64,000 nucleotides of DNA from Bombardia bombarda (Eukaryota > Ascomycota > Sordariomycetes > Sordariales > Lasiosphaeriaceae), in NCBI GenBank assembly GCA_030512295.1, contig JAULSR010000001.1, positions 7,153,001-7,217,000 of the forward strand. Reading direction: 5' to 3'. The first letter of the stretch is position 1; each line of letters starts with the position of its first letter. Shown here piece after piece: positions 37,390 through 48,238 of this stretch. Both the position numbers and the translations under genes were made by a program. Under the pieces are notes generated by a model, which saw only the letters and a list, made by a program, of their open reading frames with translations, had not been told where the DNA came from and searched no databases.

Positions 37390-39586
37390 ATGGACAAAGG
37401 ACGACGCGCCCGGGGCGACGCCCCTCGCCACATGCCGTCGTCTCAGAGCGACAGTGAAGATGAGGGCGAATATGAACTCGACGACAATCCCGAGGCCGCT
37501 CTGTGGCGCAATGATATTGATGGTGATGATGGCCACGAGGACGGAGACGGCGCACCCTCGGGCGGGTCGACCACGCCAGTCATGTCGGTCTATGTGACGA
37601 TTCATCGGTAGGCGCCGCATGAGATGCTCTGAAAAGAAATGCAAGCTGACTGCACGAGTGCGGACGCGATTTCGGCTGACTCCAGGAGACAGGGTCCGAC
37701 GCTTGGTCGTCGCCGCCATTGACGACCCTTACACTCTCGAACAGCTCCGGGCCCCGCGCCTGGACATGCTTGTGGTGCGCCCGCTCGCTGACCGGCTCTA
37801 CAACGCTGAAGATCCGTCCATCGTCTACTGCCTTCTCGCCAACCGCGTCCAGTTCCTTCGGTCGCAGTCGGACGAGGAGGACCTTTATCAGACGCTCAAT
37901 ATCGCCCGCGCCACCCTGTGCGAGCTGGTCGCCGCTCGAGTCCTCCGTCGCTTCCATGAGGACCACCCGGACCGTCCAGGCCTGCTGCTCCTCGCCAATG
38001 TTCTCGTCTCGGGCTTTGACCCGTTCTATGCCGCACCCGAGCATGTGCGTCGCGAGGGCCGCTCCCTGAAATGGCCCGGCCAAGAGCGTCGAGGTCAGGA
38101 GCAAAAGCTGACGGCCCTCGAGCTCGCCATCCTGTCCGAGAGCAAGATCCTCATTGGGTCCCTCGCCTGCCAGCGCGTCGTCAACGCCGTCCATCGCGGC
38201 CTTGTCGTCTACACGCCCCTGTCCTTTGTTGACATCCTCCCGGACCACTACAAGCACCACCCCGTCTCGCTCTACGAGCCGCGCCGGGCCTCCATCCTGA
38301 ACCACCGTCGCCTCATCGTGCCCCGCCTAAGAAATCTGATCGAGCTCGCCCACTTCACCACGTTGCTCCTTTTGTACGTCCTGACCATGACGCACCGGAA
38401 CGAGGACAGCAGCGACAAGCTCGGCATCTACGAAGCCGTCTTCGTCGTCTTCACCGCCGGCTGGATCCTGGAGCAGTTCGCCGCCATCATCGAGCACGGC
38501 TGGGAGGTGCACGCGCAGAACCTGTGGAGCTTCCTCGACATCACCTTCATCCTCATCTTTGGCGTCTACGGCGTCGTCCGCACCTTCGAGATCTGGTACA
38601 GCCCGGACGACTACTTCGCCCTGCCCGTCCTCTGCATCGCGGCGCCCATCCTGCTGACGCGCATCGCGTGCAACCTCATGCCCGACAACATCGTCTTCAT
38701 CGCGCTGCACGCCATGATGCGCGACTTCACCCGCCTGACCTTCATCGCGCTGTGGTGCTTCACCGGCTTCCTCCTGGGCCTGGTCTGGCTGATGCGCACG
38801 GCCGATGATGCATCTGACTCGGCCGCCGAGTTTGACAGCAACCCCAACTGGGCCACCATCGGCAAGTGGCTGCTGTGGATCTGGTTCGGGCTCGACGGCA
38901 CGGGCATCGAGCGCACCGCCGACTTCCACTTCATCCTCGGCCCCGCGCTGGCCATCACGTTTGCGTTTCTGGGCAACACGCTGTTCCTGACTATCCTGGT
39001 CGCCATCCTGACCAACACCTTCTCCAAGATCATCGCCAACGAGACGGCAGAGATCCAGTTCCGCCGCGCCGTGCTCACCTTCCAGGGCGTCAAGAGCGAC
39101 TCCATCTTTGCGTACCCGCCGCCCTTCAACATGGCAGCCCTCGTCGTCATGCTGCCGCTCAAATTTGTGGTCAGGCCGTCCACCTTCCACCACGTCAATG
39201 TCGCCGTCATCAAGTTCATCAACTGCCCCGTCCTGCTGCTGATCGCGCTGTACGAGCGCCGACGCGTCTGGGCGAGGACGCTGAACGAGGGTGGTGGTGG
39301 TGGGGCTGGGCGGACGTGGCACTTTGGGCTGAGTCCGTACGGCGATATCCAGGCTGTGTTTAGGGCCGAGCCGCCGCCCGAGGTGATGGAGGCGCTCGAA
39401 AGGCTCGATCCGATCGGGGATGCGAGTGAGGGTGGTGGTGGTAGTAGGGGAGGGATGGAGCAGGAGGTTATGGCCGGGCGGTCGTCGACTGATTTGGAGT
39501 TGAATAGGGTGGACTCGAATAGGAATAGGCTGGCGTGGGTGAGGAGGCGGAAGCCGTCGGCTGAGAGCGTGGCGGTCAGTCAGTAG
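37390..39586 (+). CDS. YVC1: TRP-like vacuolar cation channel, YVC1 family
   Basis: Exon 1 is 37390-37607 and exon 2 is 37693-39586, in phase at an Arg codon, 703 aa; yeast Yvc1 is 675 aa. The acidic N-terminus (SSQSDSEDEGEYELDD) is followed by the family's cytosolic region (YNAEDPSIVYCLLANRVQFL, LVVYTPLSFVDILP). Membrane helices run from about residue 288 (ELAHFTTLLLLYVLTM) to about 520. The pore-region motif GLDGTG is at 472-477 and is followed by the last helix (ALAITFAFLGNTLFLTILVA), then ILTNTFSKI. The conserved FRRAVLTFQGVKSDSIF segment is present. Yvc1 releases vacuolar Ca2+ in response to membrane stretch and cytosolic Ca2+. The tail is Gly- and Arg-rich. Start 37390 (AAAAATGG) was chosen over the upstream open frame, which has no ATG. 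Confidence 0.93.
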
Positions 39587-39951
39587 ACTCAAGATAGTAG
39601 TCTTGGATGGGCCTTTGGATACTAGGTGTAATATAGACAGAGTCATGGGATGTACAATAGAGTAAGTCTAGGGGGTGGGAGGAGTCGGTGTTTTTCTTGT
39701 AAATATTTCATATCATCAACAGGCTTTACGATTGATTAAAAGGGGGTGTTATTAATGATCCCCCAATGTCAACGAGTTTATTCCCAGTTTCCAACAGTCT
39801 TTGCTCCCTTTTTTCAACCTTTCTCTGAGCTACTCTAGCACAATACCTCAGACTATTTCAGATAATGGAAAACCTTCATAACAACCCAGTAGCCCACCAC
39901 ACCACACACCAAAGCAGCCAGCCCCCTACGTAAGACAGCATCTCACTTCCC
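39587..39951. other. Intergenic region downstream of the channel gene
   Basis: This should hold the 3' UTR of the YVC1-like gene. Nothing else is seen. Confidence 0.5.
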
Positions 39952-40201
39952 CTAAACAACACTCCCCTGGCCCTCCAGCCCCTCAAACGCCCTCCTCGCC
40001 TCCGCCCACGCGGGCGGCGTCGAGTTTGAGTTTGTGGGAGAGGAGGACGATGGGGAGGTTGGCTGGGACAGAGACGGAGGGGATGGTGATGCGGAGCTCG
40101 AGGTCGACGGGGCGGGCGGGCGAGGGGATGACGACGGGGCTGAAGGAGATGATGGGGGAGGCGGCGGCGGCGCCGGTGCGGGCGTGGTAGTTGGTGTTCA
40201 T
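39952..40201 (-). pseudogene. Alpha/beta-hydrolase (chlorophyllase/dienelactone-hydrolase-like) remnant with internal deletion
   Basis: Read from an ATG at 40201, the minus strand gives a typical hydrolase N-terminus, PIISFSPVVIPSPARP followed by LPIVLLSH, the strand just before the oxyanion turn. Right after LLSH the frame becomes nonsense. In another frame, 40030-39952 encodes SNSTPPAWAEARRAFEGLEG and then QGSVV and a stop, which looks like the C-terminal helix of the same kind of protein. The body with the GxSxG nucleophile elbow, Asp and His (about 250-300 aa in such enzymes) is missing. There is no GT-AG pair that could bridge the two parts. I read it as a gene shortened by one internal deletion with a frame change. 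Family assignment rests on pattern memory of the N-terminal strand. Confidence 0.6.
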
Positions 40202-41511
40202 TGAGGTGGTTGGTTACTGGAAGATACTGTTTGATGATCTGGGGTATCAATGGAGGTGGATGGATGGTGGTGGCGATAGAGTTAAGGGAGCGGATTTAAG
40301 CTGCTAGATTAGCGGGTTCAACTATTCCGTAGAGTTCGCACTGAAAATTCGAGACTGGTGTATTAACTGGGCTGGTGCTGTGTTTCGAGAATGCTTCACT
40401 TGGCAGGCTCGCAATCACAATGAGAGAGAGGGACGAAGAGATGGTTGTAGGAGCAGTTGTGGGTGAGGACAGACTGGAGCATTTGGTCATGACTGTGCGG
40501 AAGCGGGGAGTCTGATTCAGAACCCCTTTTGTAGACTTGGAGCATTCCTCGCGATTCCTTGGCATAACCTGATCAGGTGTGTGATATAGCGACTTGCTCG
40601 CCAGAGTGTGACTATGCGGCTCTAGTCCTGAGTGGAGTCTTGACAAATACCCGAACTGTCAATCACATCGTCGCCTTTTGTGGTAGTTGGTGGTTATAGA
40701 AGAGTATATCTCCGGTTTGACTTGCCAATACTAGCTCTTCATAACCAAAGAGGATGCGTCATATCATTGTATTTTACCTTCACTGGAGTGTATATATAAG
40801 CCTGCTGCTGCAGTAATATTTCCCAAATCCCAATCCATCGGGTTTCTTTGGTTCACATCCTATGTTCTGTTAAATATCTTCCACCCAACCTCTCCCACGT
40901 ACAGTGGCAAGAGCCGAAAATCACGAGGCATATATTGCGTTCTGTTGGTAGCTATATGTGGCACTCATTGAACACATGAGAAGCTCTCATGTCGATACGG
41001 CTGCAGGAAAGCCCGATATCATGTCTGGTGATCTCCCCAAAGCCAAATACCGCCTTCAGCGTTGTCTTCTGTGGCTCATGAACCGACACACCTGTGAAAT
41101 GCTATCCGCTCTTGAACCAACTCGGGAAGGACAAGATGCTCTCGTGCCTGGAATGACTAAGTCATTCATTGAACCGACAAAGTCACAGAAGAATGAGCTC
41201 ATTGGCCGCCTTACCGCTCTTTCTTTTACTCCGTCTCCATCAACACCAACATCAGCTGTATAAAATGTGACAATGAATAACTTGATGCAGGGCAGCAAAC
41301 TTGCCTACACAGATATCTTAGCCGAACCTTTAACCGTTGTCGAACAACCTCATCCTTGACAAGACTGTGCTGCATTAAAACATCACAGCAAACCTCTTTT
41401 CCCTTGCCTCAGTCGCTAGAATATCCGGAAACTTCAGCTGGTCGCGCCATGGTAGGCATCCACGCCACCAAAACTACAAGAGGCCCTTAATACAACGACA
41501 GCGAGGTTATC
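40202..41511. other. Intergenic region between two decayed genes
   Basis: No gene with support is seen. A 101-codon plus-strand frame at 40958-41263 has a possible start but no domain and no codon pattern I would trust. Confidence 0.45.
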
Positions 41512-42596
41512 ATGACGAAAAACGAGGACGATGCTCGCCCACGGGTCCTGGAAACTACTGTTGATAAACAAGGAGAACAAGAGAGTCCAAAGCGGAGTAG
41601 CTTTCACTTTTGCCCCGAAGCCCCTTGCTTCATCCCCGCTGCTGCTGCTCTGCTGCCATCCAAAAGCACATCAGCAGTGGCGCCTCTGGATGACATTACC
41701 AATAATCCAACAGCCAAAGTTTCTTCAGACTATCTCTTCGAACATACAAATTATTGGACCAAGATGAACAGACCCCCGCCGCCGTCGTCGTCGTCTGCTG
41801 CTCATCGTCCCATCTTACCTTCTGCAGCAGCCACTGCTGCAAGCAACACAGCCAACAACAAAAACAACAACTGCAGTATAGAGATCGAGGGCCTCCCGCC
41901 CGACATCACCACCCACGATCTGCTGTCCAGCATCCGAGGCGCCGGCAGGGTCTACGCCAGCCGCATCATCCCCGCTGCCCCGGAGCGGTGGGTCAGGACG
42001 GCGACCGCCGTCGTCACCTTCTTCAGACGGGCTGCCGCAGAGCGCTTCCACGCCCGCCACGCAGCCACCGGCTTCCCCGTGCGGGACTACTGGGGCTACC
42101 TCGGGAGCGTGAGATGGAGCAGTAGTAGTAGTAGTAGCAGTAGTAGTAGCTCTGCTGCGCGTGATGGCGCGGCGGTGGGGGCTGTCGACGACGACGACGG
42201 GGACGGCGGCAATAGCAACAGCCATCTCTCACGCGTGCTGATGGTTGCTGGACCGCATGACGTGGTGAACCCGTTTGTGCTGGGCGCGTTTTTCAGGTCC
42301 AGGCTTGGGGAGGGGGCTCGTATTCGCTTGATGAGGTGATTAGCCATGTTCATGTTGGGACTGGTAAGGATGGGAGCGTGGTTGAGTTTCGGTTTGGCGG
42401 GTATCGGGGGAGGCTGAGAGGGCGTGGGGGGCGGTGATGCGGGAGCTGAGGGGGGACAATGTTTGCTGTTGGTTTGGTACGTGTGTTCCCTTCTTGCTGA
42501 ATTTGCTGTTTATCTGGTTGAATCCTTGCTGACGATTGTGTCTGTGTCTTTGTTATAGGAACGGATCCCTGCTGCAACGCTGACTTGGATGTTTGA
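41512..42596 (+). pseudogene. Frameshifted RRM-like protein gene, paralog of the gene at 57655-59659
   Basis: From ATG 41512 the frame runs to a stop at 42337-42339. It encodes an RRM-like region (NNNCSIEIEGLPPDITTHDL ... GAGRVYASRIIP ... FFRRAAAERF) and SRVLMVAGPHDVVNPFVLGA, all matching the paralog's CSLFITHLPPDVTTRSL, FFDRAAAERL and TRVLHICGDPAFVNPDSL. The similarity goes on past the stop: near 42328-42330 one base is missing, after which DEVISHVHVGTGKDGSVVEF and RFGGYR follow. At 42405-42410, in a G5 tract, another base is missing, after which EAERAWGAVMRELRGDN and CCWFG follow. An intron 42477-42558 joins TDPCCNADLDV and a stop at 42594-42596. The serine run at 42121-42150 is an (AGT)n tract. 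It lacks the paralog's first exon, so it is probably a decayed copy. Confidence 0.8.
42121..42150. repeat. (AGT)n trinucleotide repeat (poly-Ser)
   Basis: About ten AGT/AGC codons encode a serine run in the decayed RRM-like gene. The intact paralog has no such run at this position. Confidence 0.85.
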
Positions 42597-44034
42597 GTAG
42601 GAGGTAGTTGGTAGAAGGTCTGGTCACACTTTTCACTGGATTTTAGGAAGCTGTACATCTCCCGACTTGAGATAAACTTGTAATGATATTTGGACAGACA
42701 TTTCAACAAGCTGTAGTTATGGCTCGCCAAAGACCGAAGCTTGGTCTGCAACACATTAGCTTAATGAGGGTTTGTGTGCTTTGCAAGGACGAATCAGTAT
42801 GGTATAGAATTGAAGCCTGTGATTCGCACGATGTGACCTGTTCTACGCAGAACGGGAAATGCACGAATCATGACAGATCACAAAATTCTACGCATGGGCA
42901 TGAGATAAATGCATGTGCTGGTTCAGTTGAGTCAGGTAGCTCAACATTGAGACGAGGAACTTGACAGAGTCGTGTCATGGCCCGATGACATGTCGTCCAG
43001 GTATTACTGACTTACACCGGCACCTGCCTGCCTGCCTCTTACCGACAGAACGGTTGAATTCCATTGGCAGGATAAAACCAGGTGCCATGTCCTTGGCCAC
43101 GTCGTATCGCTGCAAGGAAGACAGGCCCAATTCCCAACAACCCGGTAAAGAGAAATTGGTGGTGAATTCTTGCAGTCTGTTGCAATCAAAGCCCACAACT
43201 AAAGCCAAGCGCATGGAAGGCTCTTTTTTTTAGGCTTCCAGCCAGTGTAAGGGGTATTTGGCGGCAACGCGACAATGGAGAAAAGGGCGTGGAACTTGAT
43301 GTTTACGGGACGCTAAATATGCGGGCCAGGGCAGCCAGATCGTAGATCGGTGACGTCACTCCCGCCTTTCTACAAAGCTCCAGTCCCCAGCCCCCCAAAG
43401 CTATGACGAGCAACCAACGAAGAAGGAGCAAATAATGATGCGCGATTGCTCATAGCGAAATGGGACGACCTCTTTGGAGAGAGCTTGCACCCAATCATAA
43501 GTTAGGCGCCATCCAGGCTGCACATCCCCTCATGGGCTTGTACCATGTAATTACGTCATGACCGGAGGCTTCTCTCCACACCGCGCCCATCACCAAAACA
43601 TGTGCTTGTCGCGCGGGCTGCGACTGCCTGGCTTGCCAGTTGAACACCTGAGACGTGCATGATTGTTAGCGTGTGGAAGCGCACATAATTGGCCTACCAG
43701 TCGTACATGCCGAGCATTGACAGCTGGCGGTAGCCACCTTGCAGCACCAGTAAACAGATGCATCTGGAAAGCCCCAGACGGCTCAGACCAACGGGGGCAG
43801 GAGTGACGTATGTGACGTACTTGATTCTTCCCAACCAAGGGGCAGATTCTTTGTAGCACGACCGCACCCGTCAAAACCCAGCCAGCCAAAACCTCCAAAT
43901 TCCCGGGCTTGTTTCTCCTTTCGCCCATCTTTCTCACATCATCAACAATATTGTGAACCACATTTGCGATTCAATTTACCATCACGACAACATCACACCC
44001 TTCTCAAGATTAGAACCTACACATCACGCACACA
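42597..44034. other. Intergenic region upstream of the Ish1-like gene
   Basis: No gene is recognised in 1.4 kb. The last 150 bp are a C/A-rich leader with many CATCAC and CACA strings before the ATG at 44035. Confidence 0.5.
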
Positions 44035-45814
44035 ATGAGGTTCGTGGGGGCCCTCCTCACGCTGGCCCTTGTGGCCGACGGAGTCGTTGGAAGCAATTGG
44101 TTTTCCAATGCCGGTGCGTTCTTCCATGTCACCACCCGCACACATCTTCCACGCTAACAGTTTGAAATGCAGCATATAACAAATGGCATGAGACAGAGCT
44201 GGAGCGATGGCTCTCAGACAATGACGTTCCTTACCCGACCCCGGCAGACCGCAAGCAGCTCGAGAAGCTGGTCCAAGAAAATTGGGAGACGGCGGTGGTT
44301 CATCCTTACAAGAAATGGGACACTGCCAAGTTGAACGAGTATCTGAAGCAGAAGGGCATCGAGACCAAGGAGTCTGCTGAGGCGAGCAAGGATTCTCTCA
44401 TTAGCCAGGTTCAGAACACCTGGTACGAGACTGAGGATAAGTCGCAAACGGCTTGGTCCAATGTCAAGGATTGGATCTTGGATTCGTGGACAGACAGCCA
44501 GCTCAAGGCTTTCTGCGATGCCCACGGCATTCCTGTTCCTCAGCCCCGCAAGCGTGATACCCTTCTCCAGAAGGCACGCTCCGGTTACGAGGCCGCCGCC
44601 CAGAAGGCTGGCGAGACTGTCGCTTACCCCGGAAACTGGCTCTACGAGACTTGGAGTGAATCCGATCTCAAGGAATGGCTTGATACCCATGGAATCCCTG
44701 CCCCTCAACGCACTACTGTAAGCATATCTCTACTCTTTGCAACCTTTGTTGCAGCTGCTAACAATCACTTCAGAGAGACAAGCTCATTGCCTCTGTTCGC
44801 CGCAACTCTCGTCTTGCCTACCTGAAGGCCCAGGAACAGGCTGCCACTACTAAGGCTGCCTCCCAGAAAGTTTACTCCACCCTCACCGATAAGCTCATCG
44901 ACGCGTGGTCCGAGACTCAGCTCAAGGAGTTCTGCGACAAGAACGGCATCAGTGTTCCCCAAGGCTCCAAGGTCAACCAGCTTCGTGCTCTTGTCCGCAA
45001 GAACCGTGCCGAGATCCTTGGCGATACTGTTTCGGCCTCCGCTGCCTCTGCTTACGGCGCTGCCACCTCGAACGTAGGCGAGAACGTCGCTAAGGCCACC
45101 GATGCTACTATCAAGGCTGCCCAGGATGCTTTCGACGCTGCTGTTGACACGTGGTCCGAGAGCCGTCTCAAGGGCTACCTCGACGCCCGTGGAGTTCCCG
45201 TTCCCCAGGGCTCCAAGTATGATGAGCTGCGCGCCTTGGTTCGCAAGCACGCCCATAAGGCTGCCACTGGGTACAGTGTGTGGACCTTTGACGACTACAC
45301 CTATGACAACCTCAAGCAGTACCTTGCCTCGAGCGGAAACGCTGCCGCCAAGAAGGCTAGCGAGCAGGCCGGTGCGACCCGCGAGGATCTCCTCAAGGCT
45401 GCCCAGTCGGTGTACGCTTCTGCCGCATCTGCTGGTGGCTCGTCTTACGCCTCTGTGACGAGCTACCTGGCCAAGGCCACCGATAGCGCCAAGGCTACTA
45501 CCTTTGATACGTGGAGTGAGAGCGAGCTCAAGTCCTACCTCGACAGCTACGGCATCCCCGTCCCCCAGGGATCTACCATCAACGAGCTCCGCGCCCTCGC
45601 CCGCCGCCAGTACACCTACTTCAAGTACGGCACATCGTCTCCTACCGAGACCATCTTTGCTAAGATCGGAGAGAACGTCAAGGGCGGCTGGGACTGGATC
45701 AAGAACCAGCTCAATGTTGGCGCTGACGTTGCCAACCAAAAGGTTCAAGAAGCAGCCGACGCTGCGCAGTCCGGCTCTCAGAAGGCCAATGACAAGGTGC
45801 ATAAGGAGCTCTAA
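44035..45814 (+). CDS. Ish1/Msc1-like secretory-pathway stress protein with eight Ish1 repeats
   Basis: Three exons (44035-44113, 44173-44717, 44774-45814) join in phase to 554 aa. A signal peptide (MRFVGALLTLALVADGVVGS) starts the protein. Eight Ish1-type repeats follow, built on a W-[SD]-E-x-x-L-K-x-[FWY]-L-D-x-x-G-[IV]-P-x-P-Q pattern, for example ETWSESDLKEWLDTHGIPAP, DAWSETQLKEFCDKNGIS and DTWSESELKSYLDSYGIPVP. Alternating helical linkers are rich in Ala, Lys and Ser. Fission yeast Ish1 sits at the nuclear envelope and is induced by stress; budding yeast Msc1 affects meiotic recombination and plasma-membrane/ER quality control. The C-terminus is amphipathic (NVGADVANQKVQEAADAAQS) with no second membrane anchor. 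The repeats keep the conserved Trp and Leu, and one (WTFDDYTYDNLKQYLASSG) is divergent. Confidence 0.93.
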
Positions 45815-47660
45815 GTCAATTGGTCGTTTGCTCACGGGTACCTTAATTTGGAAAACATTTCTTCAAGCCCATTGACATGATCTTGGCTTGGAGGACTTGG
45901 AGGATTCCAGAAAAAAAGTTGTATGAATAGTGATCATCACTCACGACGAATGGGAGTGAAGATGAGATGGACGGGTGGCGGGTCGATACACTCGACGATG
46001 CCATGTTTTATGACGAAATTTGCCTTTGTTAGTCTTACGGAATCTGTTATTTTGTCGCGTGGCCGACGGTACGGATAGTTGCTAGTGTGGCTGGTGCCTC
46101 TTCTCTGCACCCGGGGGTTGCATCACGGACACGGATACGGACGGAGTTGGTCGCTGTTTTCTAGGTCGCCCATTTTATTGATAGCATACCACAATTGACC
46201 GTATCACACTTTTATTTGTTTTGCGATTGTAACTTAAATGAGATTAAATCGCATGATGAAAGAAGACAACTAATATTCTTTCAGAATACCTCGCTGAAGT
46301 TATTGATACTGCAAAATCACGTAAAATATGTGAACACGTCAATGTAGATGCACTCGCTTCCGGAGAGATTATGTCGAAGGGGTTGCTACTTATAGGCTGC
46401 AATATTCCGTTGGTTGGAAGATATTTTTGTTGTTGGGAATCGACTCTTGATCTGGCGATCCTTGGTATGTTGGTATTGACGCCCTCCTACCAGTCTATCA
46501 ACTGTCTTTTCTGTTCGTGGGTTAATACCTGACTCAAAGCATGGTTTCGTTTGATCCCTTCACATCTGCCCTATTCATTCAACATATTTTATAATCCATC
46601 ATATACTTATTTGTCAGTTAAATGATTAATTAATTATTATCTTATTCTTTTGTTTATATCATTATCCGTTTGTCTATTTACCCACTGTATTTGTTTCTCC
46701 ATGTCTTAGAGCTTATCATTTCACTCATTCATTGATAACTAGAAGTTCAGTGATTACTGAACAAGCAAGCAAGGAAGGAAAGCGGGCGTGTCTACTTTGG
46801 TGCCCGGAAGACACCGTCTTATCTCATTTCTTTTTTACATATGACGGTCATTCACGACTCGGGGTAGGTACCTACCTACCCATGTACTCGGTTCTTTTGA
46901 TATAAAGTACCGCAGTAAGGTTTCCCGACATTTGGAGACGGTGAGACGCCCTGCATTAGTAGCCTCCGCCCCTCCCTTCCCACATATAGTGTGTCCATGT
47001 GTCCGCTTCCTACATATGTATTAGGGTATATAACCGAATGAAACAATAGTATAATCTAAGCGCCGGTAAAACGTCTGATCTGATTAAAAGAACAAAAAAA
47101 GCACCAATCAAAAACCATTGTTTGAAACTTCGACAAGACAAGACCAAGAACACAGATCCCAGTCAATGCTTATCTTCGAGAGGCATTTCGTCTTGATGAG
47201 ACAGAGGTGCGATACTATATGAATACAGATTCTAGAACAAACCCACAAAACGATTCAAAATCCCGCAAGCCAGTTATTATCACACGTGGCTTGAGAGCCC
47301 GCATAAACACAAGTAAATCCACCCAGGGTATCCAAAGCTTCCATCCTTCCAAGTCTATACGCATCCCGTACTCCGCTCCCTCGTTCCTTGTCCCATGTAA
47401 TCCAATCGTATGCGCGTCCACCGTAACAATGATATCGTGTGCTGCTCATTGCTACTGCGGTAACCAAAGGTCAGCCAAGAGCAAGATTGGGAGTGAACCA
47501 ACCATCTCAGACCTGCTCGCAAACCTTTACCTTCGCTCCCAGTTTGCGGACTCGAGCAACTGACACCCGAGCGTGCCCCGCGCCACCAATCTCAATATTG
47601 ATAATGAGAGCTCTGGTAGTGAGAGCTTGAGGCATCTTTGCGACCGATTAGCAACCGTTC
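45815..47660. other. Intergenic region, partly AT-rich
   Basis: No gene is seen. The stretch 46540-46760 is strongly AT-rich (for example TTAATTAATTATTATC). A GGTAGGTACCTACCTACC motif lies at 46863. The first part should include the Ish1-like gene's 3' UTR. Confidence 0.5.
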
Positions 47661-48238
47661 TCACCAAAAACCGACTCTTTGGTTCTTCTCACATGTATAG
47701 CCTGTTGGCTCGGGTGATGGTGTATCGTAGTCGAGGTCCTCGAAATCCTCTGTTTCGATTAGTTATCATCGCCAGCCCGCGTGGAAATAAAACATTTTTG
47801 CGGTTTGTCTTACCTGGATTGCAGTTCAGCTCGTCGCCCTTGATCATGCCCTTCTTCAGCGCTCGCTTCTCGAAACGAGTGATGTCTTTTGGGTCCACTG
47901 GCCGCCCTCGTAGCGTGAAGCGTGTCTGCTTCGGCGGGTTCTCGCTCTCTCTCATTCTCTTCAACTTGATCATGGCCATGTACTCCGAGGCCTTGGTGTA
48001 CTTGGTGTCGAGATTCCACTTCTTGAGCTGGGTCTTGTATTGCTTCTCACTTGAGACGGAAATGTTCAGTCAAGGGTCTGGCAACGTGGGGTAGGGAAGT
48101 CTTGGGTACTCACGTCGCTTTGAAGTGGTGTCGTGCCTGCATTTCCGTCATGACATCCTTCAGCTTCATGGTGTTGTACAAGTGTGCGATCACATCCCGG
48201 TAGGGCTCCCAATCCTCTGGCTTGGTCGGTCGGAACAT
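47661..48238 (-). CDS. Small Clr5-domain protein
   Basis: Three exons (48238-48114, 48049-47814, 47749-47661) join in phase to 149 aa. The N-terminus (about 7-58) is a Clr5 domain: WEPYRDVIAHLYNTMKLKDV, MTEMQARHHFKAT | EKQYKTQLKKWNLD, with the conserved Trp, the central TMKLKDV helix and the final LKKW. A basic middle follows (MIKLKRMRESENPPKQTRF, KDITRFEKRALKKGM) and then an acidic end (PEDFEDLDYDTPSPEPTGY). Clr5 is named for a fission yeast heterochromatic-silencing protein, and the domain is found in many fungal proteins, often joined to other domains; a DNA- or chromatin-binding role is inferred. Exon 3 is supported by its in-phase acceptor and sensible sequence, but the exact C-terminus could be extended by a further intron. 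Confidence 0.82.

Noticed and set aside
37619..39646. Long minus-strand frame (439 codons) opposite the channel gene
   Set aside because: It is an antisense shadow of the GC-rich YVC1-like exon 2, rich in Gly, Arg, Asp and Glu as expected for a complement frame.
40958..41263. 101-codon plus-strand frame with a possible start
   Set aside because: No domain, no splice context and no similarity I recognise; it lies between two pseudogenes where chance frames are expected.
46540..46760. AT-rich island as possible replication origin or RIP-mutated transposon
   Set aside because: No terminal repeats, no transposase fragments and no coding relics seen; AT-richness alone is not evidence.
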